From Acanthacorydalis orientalis (taxonomy: Eukaryota; Arthropoda; Insecta; Megaloptera; Corydalidae), in assembly GCA_034766995.1 (NCBI GenBank), contig CM068319.1, forward strand, positions 19,810,922 to 19,874,921: a stretch of DNA of 64,000 nucleotides, written 5' to 3'. The notes under the pieces were generated by a model, which saw nothing but the letters and a program-made list of their open reading frames with translations, did no database searches and was not told where the DNA came from. Within the stretch, counting starts at the first letter, position 1, and the number at the start of each line of letters is the position of its first letter. This document shows, one piece after another, positions 13,481 through 25,791 of the stretch. Both the position numbers and the translations under genes were made by a program.

Positions 13481-15092
13481 TGTTTGCTAATTTGATCATT
13501 TTGATGTATACAACGTACTAGGATTTTTTTATCATTTAATTATTATTTTCGTTCAAATTTTAAGTGTACTCAACCAAAATTTTCATTTAAATGAAAGAGT
13601 TTTCAATTTTTTTATATGTATCTTAACAACGAAACGAAAATATATATGAAATGCTTTTAAGAATACATGTGATGGTTGTAAAAAATTACCAGTTTATCCA
13701 TTTTTCACACTAAAATTGAAATCGATTCACTGTACAATTTAAAATAAGTTACAATTTTAATTTTCAGTATTTTACTGGATCTTATAAGTACATTACCGAG
13801 TAAAGAAGTGAAAAAATGAACCGTTACTTAAAATTTAATTTTTTAAAAAATATGTGTGTATTTTGTGAATACATGAAAGGATTTGTGAAATATTATCAAC
13901 ATTTGTTGCATGATTTTACAGAAATTCATTATATTTCATTGAAATGCCACTTGTTTTATATTTTGAAAATTATTAAATTCTGCAAGTACAGAAACATCAT
14001 AAACACCTCATAACAAAAGTATTAAAGATTTCTATAAAAGTAGAACCCCCACCCTCACTCTTTCTGTCTCGTTTTTTCTTTTGTTATTTTCTAACTCATT
14101 TCACTTACTAACTGCTGTCTTATAAATCATAATTGCACATTGCTGTAGTCTTTTTTCGTTCAGTAGTCTAAAAATATGTCGAATATCATAATAAAGTACG
14201 AAATATAAATAATTTTCATATATGTAATAAATATTTACCTTCTTTATTCATTTTTCAACATCATATATCAAATTGACTTGCTAAATTAATATAATTAAAT
14301 TTTTAAGAAGCCTAAAATTACCTGATGCTTCACAAGACGTTTCGTTATGTGAAAAATCTAATATGTATCACTCAAATCAAACGGGTTAATATTAGGTTAT
14401 TTTCATTTTGTTAGAAAATGTTCAGTTAATACATTTAATTTCAAAAATAAGATCAATTCAGTTATATAAGTTACTTTAAATTTATTTAGTCACAAATATG
14501 GATATAACTGGAATAATTTATAATAGAGATTCTCTTACTAATTTATATTTAAATTGAATTTCAAATTATACTTCTAAATAAAAACAATCTTTATTATCTA
14601 GCGGAACCAATCGTTTTTACCGTTCCTACATGATTTATGTAAAGAAATTGTATTTAACTTAAACTGTATGAAAATTTGATTACTGAATAATAAACCGTTT
14701 ATAGGTAAAAAAATTAATAGATATTTGTTAAGTGAATTATTTTAAATACACATATTGTTAAAAGGAATGCTAGGAAAACATATAAAATGTACTTGTGTGT
14801 TTTGTTTACAAAAATATGATTTTTTCCAATCCAAAATGTCCATTTTAAGTTTATAAATTAAAATTTATAAAAAAGATTCCTTCTTCCACATATAGTAACG
14901 AAAATAATAAACGTAGGATCATAAAATTCAACATCAGTACAATATGAAGTTGAAAATATACAAAAAGTTAAAAAAATATTTGATATATTTTAAAATAAAT
15001 GTGTTTAAATTTTGATATAAAACTTAGAAACATTTTACTATCTGAGATTTATTACCAAATTTACATACACACTCAAACACATAGACAATTAT

Positions 15093-15162
<70 letters not shown>

Positions 15163-15344
15163 AATGTGTGTATTCCACAATTATATTTGTGACTTAAATA
15201 TTCCTTTGTTGTAATTTTAGTTGTGCTCGTACATTTTAAAATAAATTTAAATTTTAGTTTGACAATGGAGTCGAAATCATTTAATTCAATTACACGTTTC
15301 TAAACCTTTAGAATATTTAAATATGAAAGTTACGAAATGAGATG
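13481..15344. other. AT-rich noncoding DNA
   Basis: It contains the array at 15,092 and a pyrimidine-rich run at 14,046-14,086. The 65-codon frame at 13,816 looks like chance sequence. No gene is seen. Confidence 0.6.
15092..15160. repeat. (TA)n array
   Basis: About 69 bp with two evenly spaced TACATA interruptions. Confidence 0.96.
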
Positions 15345-15740
15345 TTTCTTTTATTTGGCACGTTGTAACAAAAACGTTCATTCGTAGTCTTCACTGATTG
15401 CGGTTATAATCACCTCACGGGATTAGTCATCTCTCCGCATATTCCCACTCGTGGCACTCAAAGGATAATCCAATTGTAATTACGACTTCCACTCGCAGAA
15501 TCTATACGCTTAGTCTTTGGTTCGGAACCTGGTATATTCTGTCGTATCGGGCCAAGTATGGGACGTGGCAGGCAAGATAGCAAACCAGGACGCCAGCCAA
15601 GCAGCCGACACGATATTTTAATTAATTGCATTTCCAACTAATTTACCCCAAAAGTTAACGAACTCGCGCACTGTAGGAAACAAGTTTTGCAGCCGGCAGA
15701 GATAATGAAAATGGTGATTTCTTTTTCTTTTGTGTGTGTG
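15345..15740. promoter_or_regulatory. GC-enriched island with K50-type homeodomain sites
   Basis: TAATCC-type sites, the core bound by Otd/Pitx/Bicoid-class homeodomains, occur at 15,419-15,426 (GGGATTAG) and 15,463-15,471 (GGATAATCC). TTAATTAATTGCATTT lies at 15,618-15,633. The composition between 15,500 and 15,610 is strikingly GC-rich for this window. No coding frame is seen, so it is a candidate enhancer. Confidence 0.35.
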
Positions 15741-16319
15741 TGTTTTTTTTCCTCTGCGAATCGAGTGTTAAGAAAATCTGATTTTGAAAAGAAAACTAAT
15801 GAGATAATTTATAATTGAGAAATTTCTGTTTATCTAATGAATATATTGAAAAGTTTTCAAGTTATTTTTATTTAGAAATTTGTAATAAAACAAGCGATCG
15901 TATTTCAATTTAAATTTTAACATTAAAAAATAACAGTAGAATAATAACTAGCAGCGAATGATTATATCAAAATAATAGAATTCATTTAGGAATTCATAGC
16001 AGAACAAAACGGATATTAATAGGTATTTAAATTACTTCAATAATTGTATGATTATATAAATTTCACAAGTATTTTAATTATAATTTTTTATAGATTTTTT
16101 TACTATATTTTATATATTATATTTTAATTTATATAACTTTACAATGTAAAAAATTGTCTATACCAATAACTGATCTAAATTTTAATACGACGTCGATAAT
16201 TAATGGTAGTAATTTAATATTATCATTTTTAATATCATCTATTTCATTCTTATTTGCATTTTAAGTTCTTAGGAAAAATTATAGTGGACTTTCTAACTCT
16301 AACATACATTTAATTAAGA

Positions 16320-16353
<34 letters not shown>

Positions 16354-17632
16354 CTATATAAATAGGTAATATGATATTTGATTTTTATTGTTTCACTAAA
16401 TGAACAATGAGATATCGGAAAGAATTTAATTTCAGTTAATTAGAGCTACAAATATTTTAAATGAAAAGCATTCAACCAACATATCAAATTAATTATGTTT
16501 CTATTTTATATAGACATTTAAAATTTTGTAAGCATGAAACTAATTATGTTTAATAAGTTTTCTTTTTACATTGTCTATTTAAAATGTTTTCGTAATAACG
16601 TTTCTGGTTTCACTATTATATTACCTCATGGAAGAAATTAAGGCTAATTTATTTATTGTACAGGTTTAATATATATTTTTCATGTATAATATATATTTTT
16701 CTGTTTATTTAATTGAAGTGATTTTATAATATATATATATATATATATATGTTAGAGTAGATATAATATAATATGCTTCTTTAAACTAAAAAAATAATTG
16801 AAAATATATTTGATGAAGTATTGTTTAACAAATTAATTAATTTATTTTTAAATTAGGTATATTAAAATATTATTTTTAAAATATTATAACCTGTTTCAAA
16901 ATAAGATAAAAAGTTTAATTAAGAAAATAAAATAAAATATATATTACTCATTTATTAAATTATATACAATTAAATAATATATATATCTATATATATATAT
17001 TACCACTTTCTACATTTTAGGTTTTCTTTCTGTTGGAAGAGCTTTTCAAAATTATTCCAATATGAACGATACAATGCTTTATTTTTTCATATATTTTCAG
17101 TATTTTTTTTATTAATGTTAATATTATTTGATATTTATAAATTTTGGGATACTCTTTTGTGATAAATAAATTGGTTTACTATCATTAAACATGTATGTAT
17201 TTAAACGATAATGATAGATTTATTATTCAATCATTTTTGAGTACAAAAATATCCAGTAATAATGAAAAGTATATGTTATAATATAGGTTATTATAAGAAA
17301 ATATTAAGAATACTTTGATTTATATCATGTAAACAATTAAAATAGAACCATTCAGATATAAATCAAATGTTGATCAACATTAATCCAATGTAACAAATGA
17401 TATAACATCGTACAGTATATAAAATGCCGGTTCGTTAAAAGTGAAAAATAACTTGTTAACGAACTAATTAGAACAACAAGAACAAAATAATTGTTTACTC
17501 AATCACGAGTAATATATTGCTGTATTGTAACACACGAACGTCAAAAACTGACAGTTCAATATTTTCACAGAATTTGTAGCACGTACACATCTTTAACTGG
17601 GTTGTTAGTATATTTTAACTTGTTACCACTTC

Positions 17633-17684
<52 letters not shown>

Positions 17685-18369
17685 TATATAATTGTGTACA
17701 ACGCTTTTTTGCTATAAATGTTTAACATATTTAATTCTAGTTATTTTTGTCAGCCTGAACTTGAACATATTCTATTTATTTTTCAAAGCTTAATGTTACA
17801 AAGAAGTGTACATCCAATTATAACATTTTTATTTTTATAAAATGTACCTACGATTTTTTAAATATACATGCAATTCATTAATCTATCTCATATTTTTAAA
17901 TTTAAATTTTATGTTGATCAAATAATCACAAATTAATTAAATATGATATTCACCAAAGAAATTATAGGAATATATTGATCCTAAATAAACTAGTAAAAAA
18001 TAATTAAATAATTTATTAATAATAAATATATAAACATATATATATATATACATTTATATATATATATATTGATATTTAATATTTGAATAAACACATGATA
18101 TAAAATTAAATAATACCCTTTTTTACGAAACTTTATTACTTGATTTATAGTACAATAGATTATTAGATGAAAAAAACAATATTAATTATATAAAATCCTT
18201 CATTGTTTTCTCTCGATAACTAATGATATATTAATTTTCCGCCGAGAAAAATCGTTTAGGAAATTAAAATTAATTCATGTAATATAAAACTGAGCAACAA
18301 ATCCTATATATGAACGAATTAGTTAATGAAATATATATATTCCTCAAACGTATAATTTTCTTTATTATA
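15741..18369. other. AT-rich noncoding DNA
   Basis: It holds short TA tracts at 16,319-16,351, 16,728-16,751 and 18,036-18,070 and a (TG)n run at 15,733-15,743. No gene is recognised. Confidence 0.65.
17634..17680. repeat. (TA)n array
   Basis: A pure TA run of about 46 bp. Confidence 0.97.
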
Positions 18370-18730
18370 TATCAAACATAGAGATTACCTTCGACTTAAT
18401 ACAAACCAGAGACATATTGTTCACAAGTAGTACATTAACCACAAGTTGAAGTAACCATTCTAGCAGAGCGACTCCTAAATCTACTACGATAATGATTTTC
18501 TGTACGCAGAATTTAAATTTATAGAGGTACGAAAATGATATTTATCGTTGAGATAGTCGAGTCATGGTTACCGGATGATAGAAATTCAATATGTTTTCCG
18601 TCAAGTATCTTTGATACAATCCATTTGCTAATTAGTTATAAGTTTATTTCGAAATTGAGATTGAGGTAATCAACTACTGAGGTGTTTAATCCAACAGCTA
18701 TGTAAAGATGAACATAATCATTACTGAATC
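18370..18730. promoter_or_regulatory. Island with Runx- and homeodomain-like sites
   Basis: A Runx core (AACCACA, near 18,438) and a TAATTA homeodomain core (near 18,632) are visible in a stretch with more CpGs than its flanks. Coding potential is not apparent. Confidence 0.25.
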
Positions 18731-19977
18731 ATCATCTTTGTAACATAATAATTTTATTTTTAACTTGTTTGGTATCTGATGGAATTACAGATATATAAAT
18801 TATTTTAATTGATTTTTCAGTACTAATGTTTTCAATATGGTTCAATAGTTTAATATTTCAGTTTAATTTTTAAATTATACAATTTATTTCTATTTAATAA
18901 AAAGATAATACAATAAATTATATTATTCAGAGAGCATTATTGAATGGAATGATCTAAAAATTGAATTCGAGGATTTTGTTTTATTAAAATATGCTTCTTT
19001 ACAATTTGCAAAAAAAATAATATAATAAGAGGTTTGTACAATAAGTTATTTATTTGAATATAATTTTTTATTGAAAATTCTTCTTTTTTCTAACAAAAAA
19101 ATTGATAAAATTTTTCAACGCTTTATTATAGTTAAATCGATGAATGATTTTTTCAAATGTAATGTCGATTCTAAAGTGTTAATTATCTCCATTCTGTCCT
19201 ATTTTGTCATATCATAACATTTTTTTCTTTAAACGAAATTATAATTAAAAACAAAAAACATAAAATGTAATGATATTGAAGTCATTCAAAAAGTTAAGTT
19301 TAATATACTGACTAATATTCCTAACAAATACTTTCAGTTATACTTTCAACAATTTTATAATCGTTAAAATATATGCATTACTACAGATGAAACATATTTT
19401 GAATAACATACTAAAAATAAAGATAAATATATTTTTTAAAAGCAGTTTTGAATATTTAAATACAAAATATTTATAATTATTTAAATAATCTACTAAAAAT
19501 ATGTCTAATATTCATATTAAAAAAATATATATTCGATAATAAATTCAAATATTATTTTATTCAAATAACTTCCGGTAAAAATATTTTACATTATGTTTTA
19601 CTTCTTGACAAATTAATCTTTTCTGTAAAATAAGAACCTTAAATTTTAAAAATGATATTAAAAAAAATACTTTTATATAATGACAATAAGATAACTGGCG
19701 CTTATGAATTGACCAGATCTAATTAAATATTCTATTCATACTCTACGCTAGGTATTACACACAGCAAATACACTCACTACTCATTAGCAAGTTTATTGTT
19801 ATACGAATAATATTAGTTTCGTTTTCACAAATGAATTATTTACTCACCCTACAAACCAAACAACATTTTTCAATCGAAAATATTCAATAAATTATTACTA
19901 TTTTTGATTGTCGCTTATGCGCATTTCAATGGCAACGTCATCTTCAGAACGATAAGTTATCTAAAAATGTCATCTCA

Positions 19978-20029
<52 letters not shown>

Positions 20030-20369
20030 TTTCATTCATAGAAAAATCTAATTTCATATAATAGTTACAACTAAAAAACTCATTTGGTGCATTTGTACAG
20101 TAAAATTTTAATAAACTCTTGAGATTTCAACTATACATGTAGTACAACTGATTAGTAGACATTCTAGTTTTTATCAAACAAATTTACTTCATGTAATCGT
20201 CTCTTAAACAATCAATCATCATAAATTTACCTTTTTACTCTTTTTATGAAATAAGTACTAAAATACCAAATTTAAATAACTATACTGAATAAATTTAATG
20301 AAGAATAAAAATCAATTATTAATAGAAAAGCTGGTATCATATATAAAGAAAGTCAATGCATGTAAGTCA
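18731..20369. other. AT-rich noncoding DNA
   Basis: It contains the array at 19,981. A slightly richer piece at 19,690-19,960 includes CAATGGCAACGTCATCTTCAG. No gene is seen. Confidence 0.6.
19981..20028. repeat. (TA)n array
   Basis: A pure TA run of about 46 bp. Confidence 0.97.
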
Positions 20370-20686
20370 CATTTTATGAAATGTTCTTGTAACCGAACTA
20401 TCTTTGAGAAAGAACTTGTAAATCCTAGACATAAAATGCATACTTTAGACTATTAGTATAGGGGCACTAAGCGTGTTAAAAATTCTATTCACGCATCAAA
20501 AAGGAGCAAATTCACTTCACATATATGTAACATAACATAGATCAATCATGTCGACCATCAACACGTAATTCTCGCATAAATAACGTACATGCTTTATCAG
20601 CTAGACTGCATGTGTGTAATTTTTCGCACATGCTACGTACATGCGTACAACACTACTACAAATCCATACACATATACATGAATCCC

Positions 20687-20748
<62 letters not shown>

Positions 20749-21080
20749 TGTGAGTGTACATCTACGAGGAACGTAATATCAAAACGGATATATGCGTAAG
20801 TTCACGCGGGTTCACAGAACTCCCCGAAGCACGATTTATCTTTACGCACTTGAATTTATGGACCAACATGCTTTGTACATGAATACGTAATGATTGATAC
20901 ACAGAAAAAATGTAGTCGGGGATGTGATATAACGGACAGGTAGTTTATTAAAAGAACATATCATAAATTGGACGTTTCTGAAACGCGCGAATAAGGAGAT
21001 AACAAGGGAACAGTTGAACGGTGGTGCAGTTTAAACGAGATCTGGTCGTACTTCGACGAGATGCTAGAACAAATCATTTG
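20370..21080. other. GC-enriched island split by a TA array
   Basis: The 10-mer ACGTACATGC occurs at 20,583-20,592 and 20,635-20,644. After the array at 20,690 the sequence stays rich (TCACGCGGGTTCACAGAACT, GAAACGCGCGAATAAG). No protein family is recognised in any frame, so it is a candidate conserved noncoding element. Confidence 0.3.
20690..20745. repeat. (TA)n array inside a GC-enriched island
   Basis: A pure TA run of about 55 bp, with richer sequence on both sides. Confidence 0.97.
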
Positions 21081-21633
21081 TAAATATATTCTGTGGTTGT
21101 TTTTTCTTCATTTTATTATTATCATGTTTTATATTTGTTTCTATAAACCATAAGAGAATTCTATAAAGAGTAATACTTTTCTTAGTTGATTTTTATGGAC
21201 TATTTATTTTTATTTTGTTTGAAAAGTATGTAATATAATAACTGATAATATATTTCTTCTCAAAAATGTATTTATAAGTTATGTATGAATGATATATTTC
21301 CTATTGATGAATACATAATTCGAGAATAATGAAAATTTAAAACAATCAATAATTTCATTAGAACAAAGTTTCGAAAATTCTAACATCAAAATCCATGATA
21401 ATGTTACATAAAAATTGTTACCATAAAGTAGTTTCAACAAATTGAAAAATATATAAATTAACACACATCTTGTTTAAATAAAATCTAGAAAATTAATTAT
21501 TGTAAAAATATATATAAAAAAATATTGAAACTTTATAGTTATTCTGTATTCTTTTTTCGTTTTTATTTTTATTTTAAGAAAGAAACATCAAAATAAATAT
21601 AGATATGTTGCGATACATATCTATCTGTCTATC

Positions 21634-21679
<46 letters not shown>

Positions 21680-21978
21680 TAAATATATATATATATATGA
21701 AGAATAATGTACAGATTAATGAAATACGATGTGTAAAAAATATAAACTGGAATGTGTAATTACTTTCTGTAAAATTCTTTTCTCTTAGTGAACTATAGAT
21801 CTCTGCACAAAATTTTATTCTCTTTTTATCATCTTATGAATATATAAGTACGTTTTCAAACGTTACAAACCTTTCATTATACGTTTTTAATTTAAACCCG
21901 GATATAGTCTAGATTAAAAAATATTCACTTTGTGTGTAATATATTTTTTAATGAAATTCCAACTTCTCATAAATATAA

Positions 21979-21984
<6 letters not shown>
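21081..21984. other. AT-rich noncoding DNA
   Basis: One interrupted TA array with a flanking (TCTA/TCTG) tract lies at 21,617-21,699. The 61-codon minus frame at 21,279-21,464 looks like chance sequence. Confidence 0.6.
21617..21699. repeat. Compound (TCTA)-(TA)n array
   Basis: Short TATCTATCTGTCTATC repeats precede a TA run that is broken by AAATAAATATAAA. Confidence 0.93.

Positions 21985-22054
<70 letters not shown>
21985..22054. repeat. (TA)n array
   Basis: About 70 bp with one TGTA interruption at about 22,020. Confidence 0.97.
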
Positions 22055-22059
<5 letters not shown>

Positions 22060-22140
22060 TATAATAGTACCACTTTATATACTTTGTAAAATATTAAATT
22101 ATTATAACATAAATATGATAAAATAAACTGATGACGACTT

Positions 22141-22143
<3 letters not shown>

Positions 22144-22222
<79 letters not shown>
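22144..22222. repeat. (TA)n array bounding duplication unit A
   Basis: About 78 bp of TA with one G near its right end. It forms the left boundary of the tandem duplication. A shorter array (22,587-22,622) separates the two units and another (23,626-23,654) closes the second. Confidence 0.97.
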
Positions 22223-22584
22223 ATAGGTTGATTAAAAAAACATTCAATTTTTAAAATGAATCTTCAGTTCTTTTTATTCAAATGAAACTTGTTTATACAT
22301 TAACATCAATTGAAAAAGAAAGTTAATAACAATTTTTTAAGAAATAATTATATACTTGTATATATTTAACATTTCAGTCTACTTTTTAATCATATTTTAA
22401 ATATATTTATAGATTTATGGATAATAATTTCTTTCAAAATATAAAATATTTTAAGTTCATTTTCATACTTCATTTTATTTAATCTGCTGAAATGTATAGA
22501 ATATTTAATTTAAACTGAATATTCACATTAAATGCTTTTCGAATGGTAATAAGTTCATTTTACAAGAATATATATTTAAAGTAC

Positions 22585-22589
<5 letters not shown>
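22221..22589. repeat. Tandem duplication, unit A (uninterrupted)
   Basis: This AT-rich unit of about 370 bp lies between two TA arrays. It is repeated directly as unit B at 22,621. Shared stretches include TTTTTAAAATGAATCTTCAG near the left end and GCTTTTCGAATGGTAATAAG near the right end. The copies have diverged by scattered substitutions and small indels. I see no coding capacity. Confidence 0.88.
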
Positions 22590-22626
<37 letters not shown>

Positions 22627-22702
22627 GATTGATTAAAAATATATATTCAATTTTTAAAATGAATCTTCAGTTGTTTTTAATCAAAAGACACTAATTTATA
22701 CT

Positions 22703-22706
22703 TTAA
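22703..22706. repeat. Left TTAA target-site duplication
   Basis: TTAA lies immediately before CCCTTAACGG of the piggyBac-like element and pairs with 23,337-23,340. Confidence 0.85.
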
Positions 22707-23336
22707 CCCTTAACGGTCGAGAGCTTTTTTGTAATACTCGCCCATAAGACAACAGAAAATTAAGTGAAAGCTTATAAAACGTTTATAAGAATGAAAACTT
22801 AAATAACACATTTAAACTGGTTTATTTAGATATAAATTCAAGATATTTAGTTGATTTGTAATTTTATAAATAAAATTGTTTTTTTTTAAATTTTGAGAGT
22901 ATATTTTTCAAAGCAGTCGCCAATGTGTAAGGATGGATTCCCGGGTCATGTTGAACAATATGTGGATGTTTGTTTACGCCCGCCTTTAATCTTTCTATCG
23001 GAACATACTTTGGAAATCACAAATATATAATATCTACACGTTGTAACCTTCCAAATAACAAAATTATACTGAATATTATTGCGACGAAACTGTTGTGCAA
23101 ATGCCATAATATTCACGTCTTAAAATGTTATATAACTGTAAATATTTCTTGTCGGTGCATGATCAACTAACCATCTAATGTAATAAGTTGCAATATTTGA
23201 TAAAAAAAAAACTACAGCAATGATAAGTAAATGAAATGAAAACTCAATTCTTTACATGTCCCCGTATTGGGGCCTTTCGTTTTCTATGGCATAAGTGTGT
23301 GATGTCCACATAACGGAGCCTTTAGACTGTTAAGGG
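22707..23336. mobile_element. piggyBac-like nonautonomous element (630 bp) with TTAA duplications
   Basis: The left end is CCCTTAACGGTC and the right end, inverted, is CCCTTAACAGTC (11 of 12 identical). TTAA flanks both sides at 22,703-22,706 and 23,337-23,340, which is the piggyBac target duplication. The paralogous unit at 22,221-22,589 retains the undisturbed site (ACATTAACATCAATTGA), so the insertion boundaries are exact. The interior is less AT-rich than its host and has a 66-codon open frame (22,970-23,170) with no recognisable transposase motif. It is therefore called a MITE-like derivative. Confidence 0.85.
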
Positions 23337-23340
23337 TTAA
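23337..23340. repeat. Right TTAA target-site duplication
   Basis: TTAA lies immediately after GTTAAGGG of the piggyBac-like element. The host repeat resumes with CATCAATTGA, as in the uninterrupted copy. Confidence 0.85.
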
Positions 23341-23622
23341 CATCAATTGAAGAAGAAAGTAAGTAATAATGTTTTAAGAATTAATTGTATACGTGTTAAT
23401 ATTAAAAATTTCAATCTTTTTTTAGCCATATTTTAAGAATATTTATATATTTATAGAAAATAATTTCATTTAAAAACTGAAGTATTTGTAGTTCATTATC
23501 GTACTTCATTTTATTTAATCTACTTAAATGTCTAGAAAATTCAATTCAAACCGAATATTCAAATTAAATGCTTTTCGAATGGTAATAAGTTCATTTTACA
23601 AGAATATATTTTTATAGTACAG

Positions 23623-23654
<32 letters not shown>

Positions 23655-23657
<3 letters not shown>

Positions 23658-24044
23658 AATAATTCCTCGTAGAGATTTAATCTCATTTTCTAATTCGTTT
23701 TTGATCATAAAACAACTTGACGGTAGGTCTTCTTTACCGCACCCGCAATTTGTAACCGCATTGATAAAAGAGGCACGTTAACTTTGCTTTAAATATAACG
23801 CTACTTTATGTATATCCGAAATATATACATACATATTCATAGCACATTTCTGAAATTACTTTATGAGTTTCGCGTACCCCCAGGCAGTCCCTAGTTATAA
23901 GTTATATATTTCGTTCGTTTAACTCACGTTCACACATACACATAGTCAGTCATACACTCATACATACACACCAAAACGGAAAATGCAACTACTATTTACT
24001 GACAGTTTTCGTCTGTACAGCTTTCAATTTCCTCGATTCTATAG

Positions 24045-24047
<3 letters not shown>
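23655..24047. other. GC-enriched island
   Basis: It starts right after a TA tract and includes TACCGCACCCGCAATTTG and CGCGTACCCCCAGGCAGTCC. No frame resembles a known protein, so its function is unknown. Confidence 0.25.

Positions 24048-24085
<38 letters not shown>
24048..24085. repeat. (TA)n array
   Basis: A TA run of about 38 bp closing the island to its left. Confidence 0.96.
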
Positions 24086-24091
<6 letters not shown>

Positions 24092-24460
24092 TAAATTCCT
24101 GCAGTTGCGTATTGAGTTTTACATTCATCACTGAATAGAATGTGGATATATAATTAATAATTCTATCGTTCACCATTTTTCTGTGCGAATTATCCATTCA
24201 TATTTAAGAAGATTAAATGTTTCAGTGCATACAGCGTTTATATTTAATTTTTTATCTCTGCAAAATGTTAAAATACACAAAAGTAATTTATGAGTTAAAT
24301 TCTATTTAAAAGATAACTATTCTATAAAAATGTTGAATATATCAAATATAAAATATTGAATAGTTATAATGTTTTAATGACAAAATCCTAAAATATTTTT
24401 TTACATTATACTGAGATTTTACTTCACTATCTTATACACTCACAGTCTAACAAACACACA

Positions 24461-24463
<3 letters not shown>

Positions 24464-24512
<49 letters not shown>
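24464..24512. repeat. (TA)n array
   Basis: A pure TA run of about 48 bp. Confidence 0.97.
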
Positions 24513-24515
<3 letters not shown>

Positions 24516-24523
24516 TGAGAGAG

Positions 24524-24774
24524 AGGAATTCTTTTGGACAGACATCAAGGTTTTTGAAACTTTTTCTGGATTTGAGCACGAATAGCGTGATCATCTACCA
24601 TGTCATATGCCGACTTTTCTTTAATATGCTATCTTTGGCTGTTGTCGAGGAGTTGACTATTCACCTCTAGGGACGGCCACCAAAATGACTAAACCTTTTT
24701 CCATAGGCTGACCAAAAATATCGTCTAATTCGTACAAAAAAAAGAGAGAGGGAGGGAGGGGAGAGGCAAAGGGA

Positions 24775-24775
<1 letters not shown>
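24524..24775. other. Unassigned richer segment ending in a polypurine tract
   Basis: Between two TA arrays lies about 250 bp of mixed composition. On the minus strand it gives short open pieces such as NHAIRAQIQKKF-like residues, which I cannot assign. It ends in a nearly pure purine run at about 24,738-24,775 (AGAGAGGGAGGGAGGGGAGA). It may be a transposon scrap. Confidence 0.4.
24738..24775. repeat. Polypurine tract
   Basis: About 38 bases of almost uninterrupted A/G with G-runs lie directly against the (TA)n array at 24,776. Such tracts can form triplex or quadruplex-like structures; that is inference here. Confidence 0.85.

Positions 24776-24823
<48 letters not shown>
24776..24823. repeat. 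(TA)n array next to a polypurine tract
   Basis: About 47 bp of TA directly after the purine run. Confidence 0.97.
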
Positions 24824-24829
<6 letters not shown>

Positions 24830-25094
24830 AAAATATATATGAAATATGTAGAGAATTTTCCCGAAAGCCAGATGTTTGTCCGAAGGAAACTGTGTCAATA
24901 AAAACTGAATGTTCCTATAAAAAGTGTTATTATTATTATTTATTAATAATATGCTTATATTTTATACATTTATTCACCTGTATGTATTTAATATTTCAAT
25001 TTAGTACATTTTGAATGAAATCAAAAATTAGTATTTTTTGCAAATAATTACAATAGATAAATATAATTATAACACACACATTTATATTTATATA

Positions 25095-25097
<3 letters not shown>

Positions 25098-25148
<51 letters not shown>
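25098..25148. repeat. (TA)n array
   Basis: A pure TA run of about 50 bp. Confidence 0.97.
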
Positions 25149-25152
<4 letters not shown>

Positions 25153-25382
25153 GAGAAATGGAAAGACAGAGGGAGACAAGTCTGCTTATTATTTTTAATG
25201 AAATAATATACTAGAATATATTAAAAATATTAATTGAATAATTGAAATCAAAAAATATTTATTAAAAAACATAATTTGTACGCAAATGAATTCCCATATT
25301 ATATTATTATGTGTTATTTTATAATTAGAATAATTTATGCAAATGCAAATAATTTTAATTCAATAAATTTTAATATATACGA

Positions 25383-25383
<1 letters not shown>

Positions 25384-25434
<51 letters not shown>
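25384..25434. repeat. (TA)n array
   Basis: A pure TA run of about 51 bp. Confidence 0.97.
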
Positions 25435-25436
<2 letters not shown>

Positions 25437-25737
25437 CCATAAAAATGTACTATATAATTTTAAACACAAGTTCGAAATTGGTATTCCATAATATTTGTGA
25501 TATTTACTCATACGAATTTGTTAATGACCTAAATGAGGAAAAAATACTCATTAAAATTATACTGTACTGATTTTTTAAAAAATCATTTACCCTAATACTT
25601 AAAAATAAAATTTTCGTATTTCTGTTTAAATGAATTGAATAAAGAACACGTTTTTATTCCGGTAACCAAAGTTTACGTTTAATATTTTCATTTTAATTTA
25701 ATGGCTTCAGTGAAATTGTACACAAACCTAAAGCATT

Positions 25738-25740
<3 letters not shown>

Positions 25741-25782
<42 letters not shown>
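25741..25782. repeat. (TA)n array
   Basis: A pure TA run of about 42 bp. Confidence 0.97.

Positions 25783-25791
<9 letters not shown>

Larger units (their letters stand above)
22621..23626. repeat. Tandem duplication, unit B (split by piggyBac-like element)
   Basis: This is the second copy of the unit starting at 22,221. It is collinear over 22,621-22,706 and 23,337-23,626, with the 630-bp piggyBac-like element between. Because unit A has the empty TTAA site, the insertion occurred after the duplication, unless A lost the element precisely. Confidence 0.88.

Noticed and set aside
22970..23170. 66-codon frame inside the piggyBac-like element
   Set aside because: It shows no transposase motif or catalytic aspartates. 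It includes a few cysteines, but spacing does not match the piggyBac Cys-rich tail.
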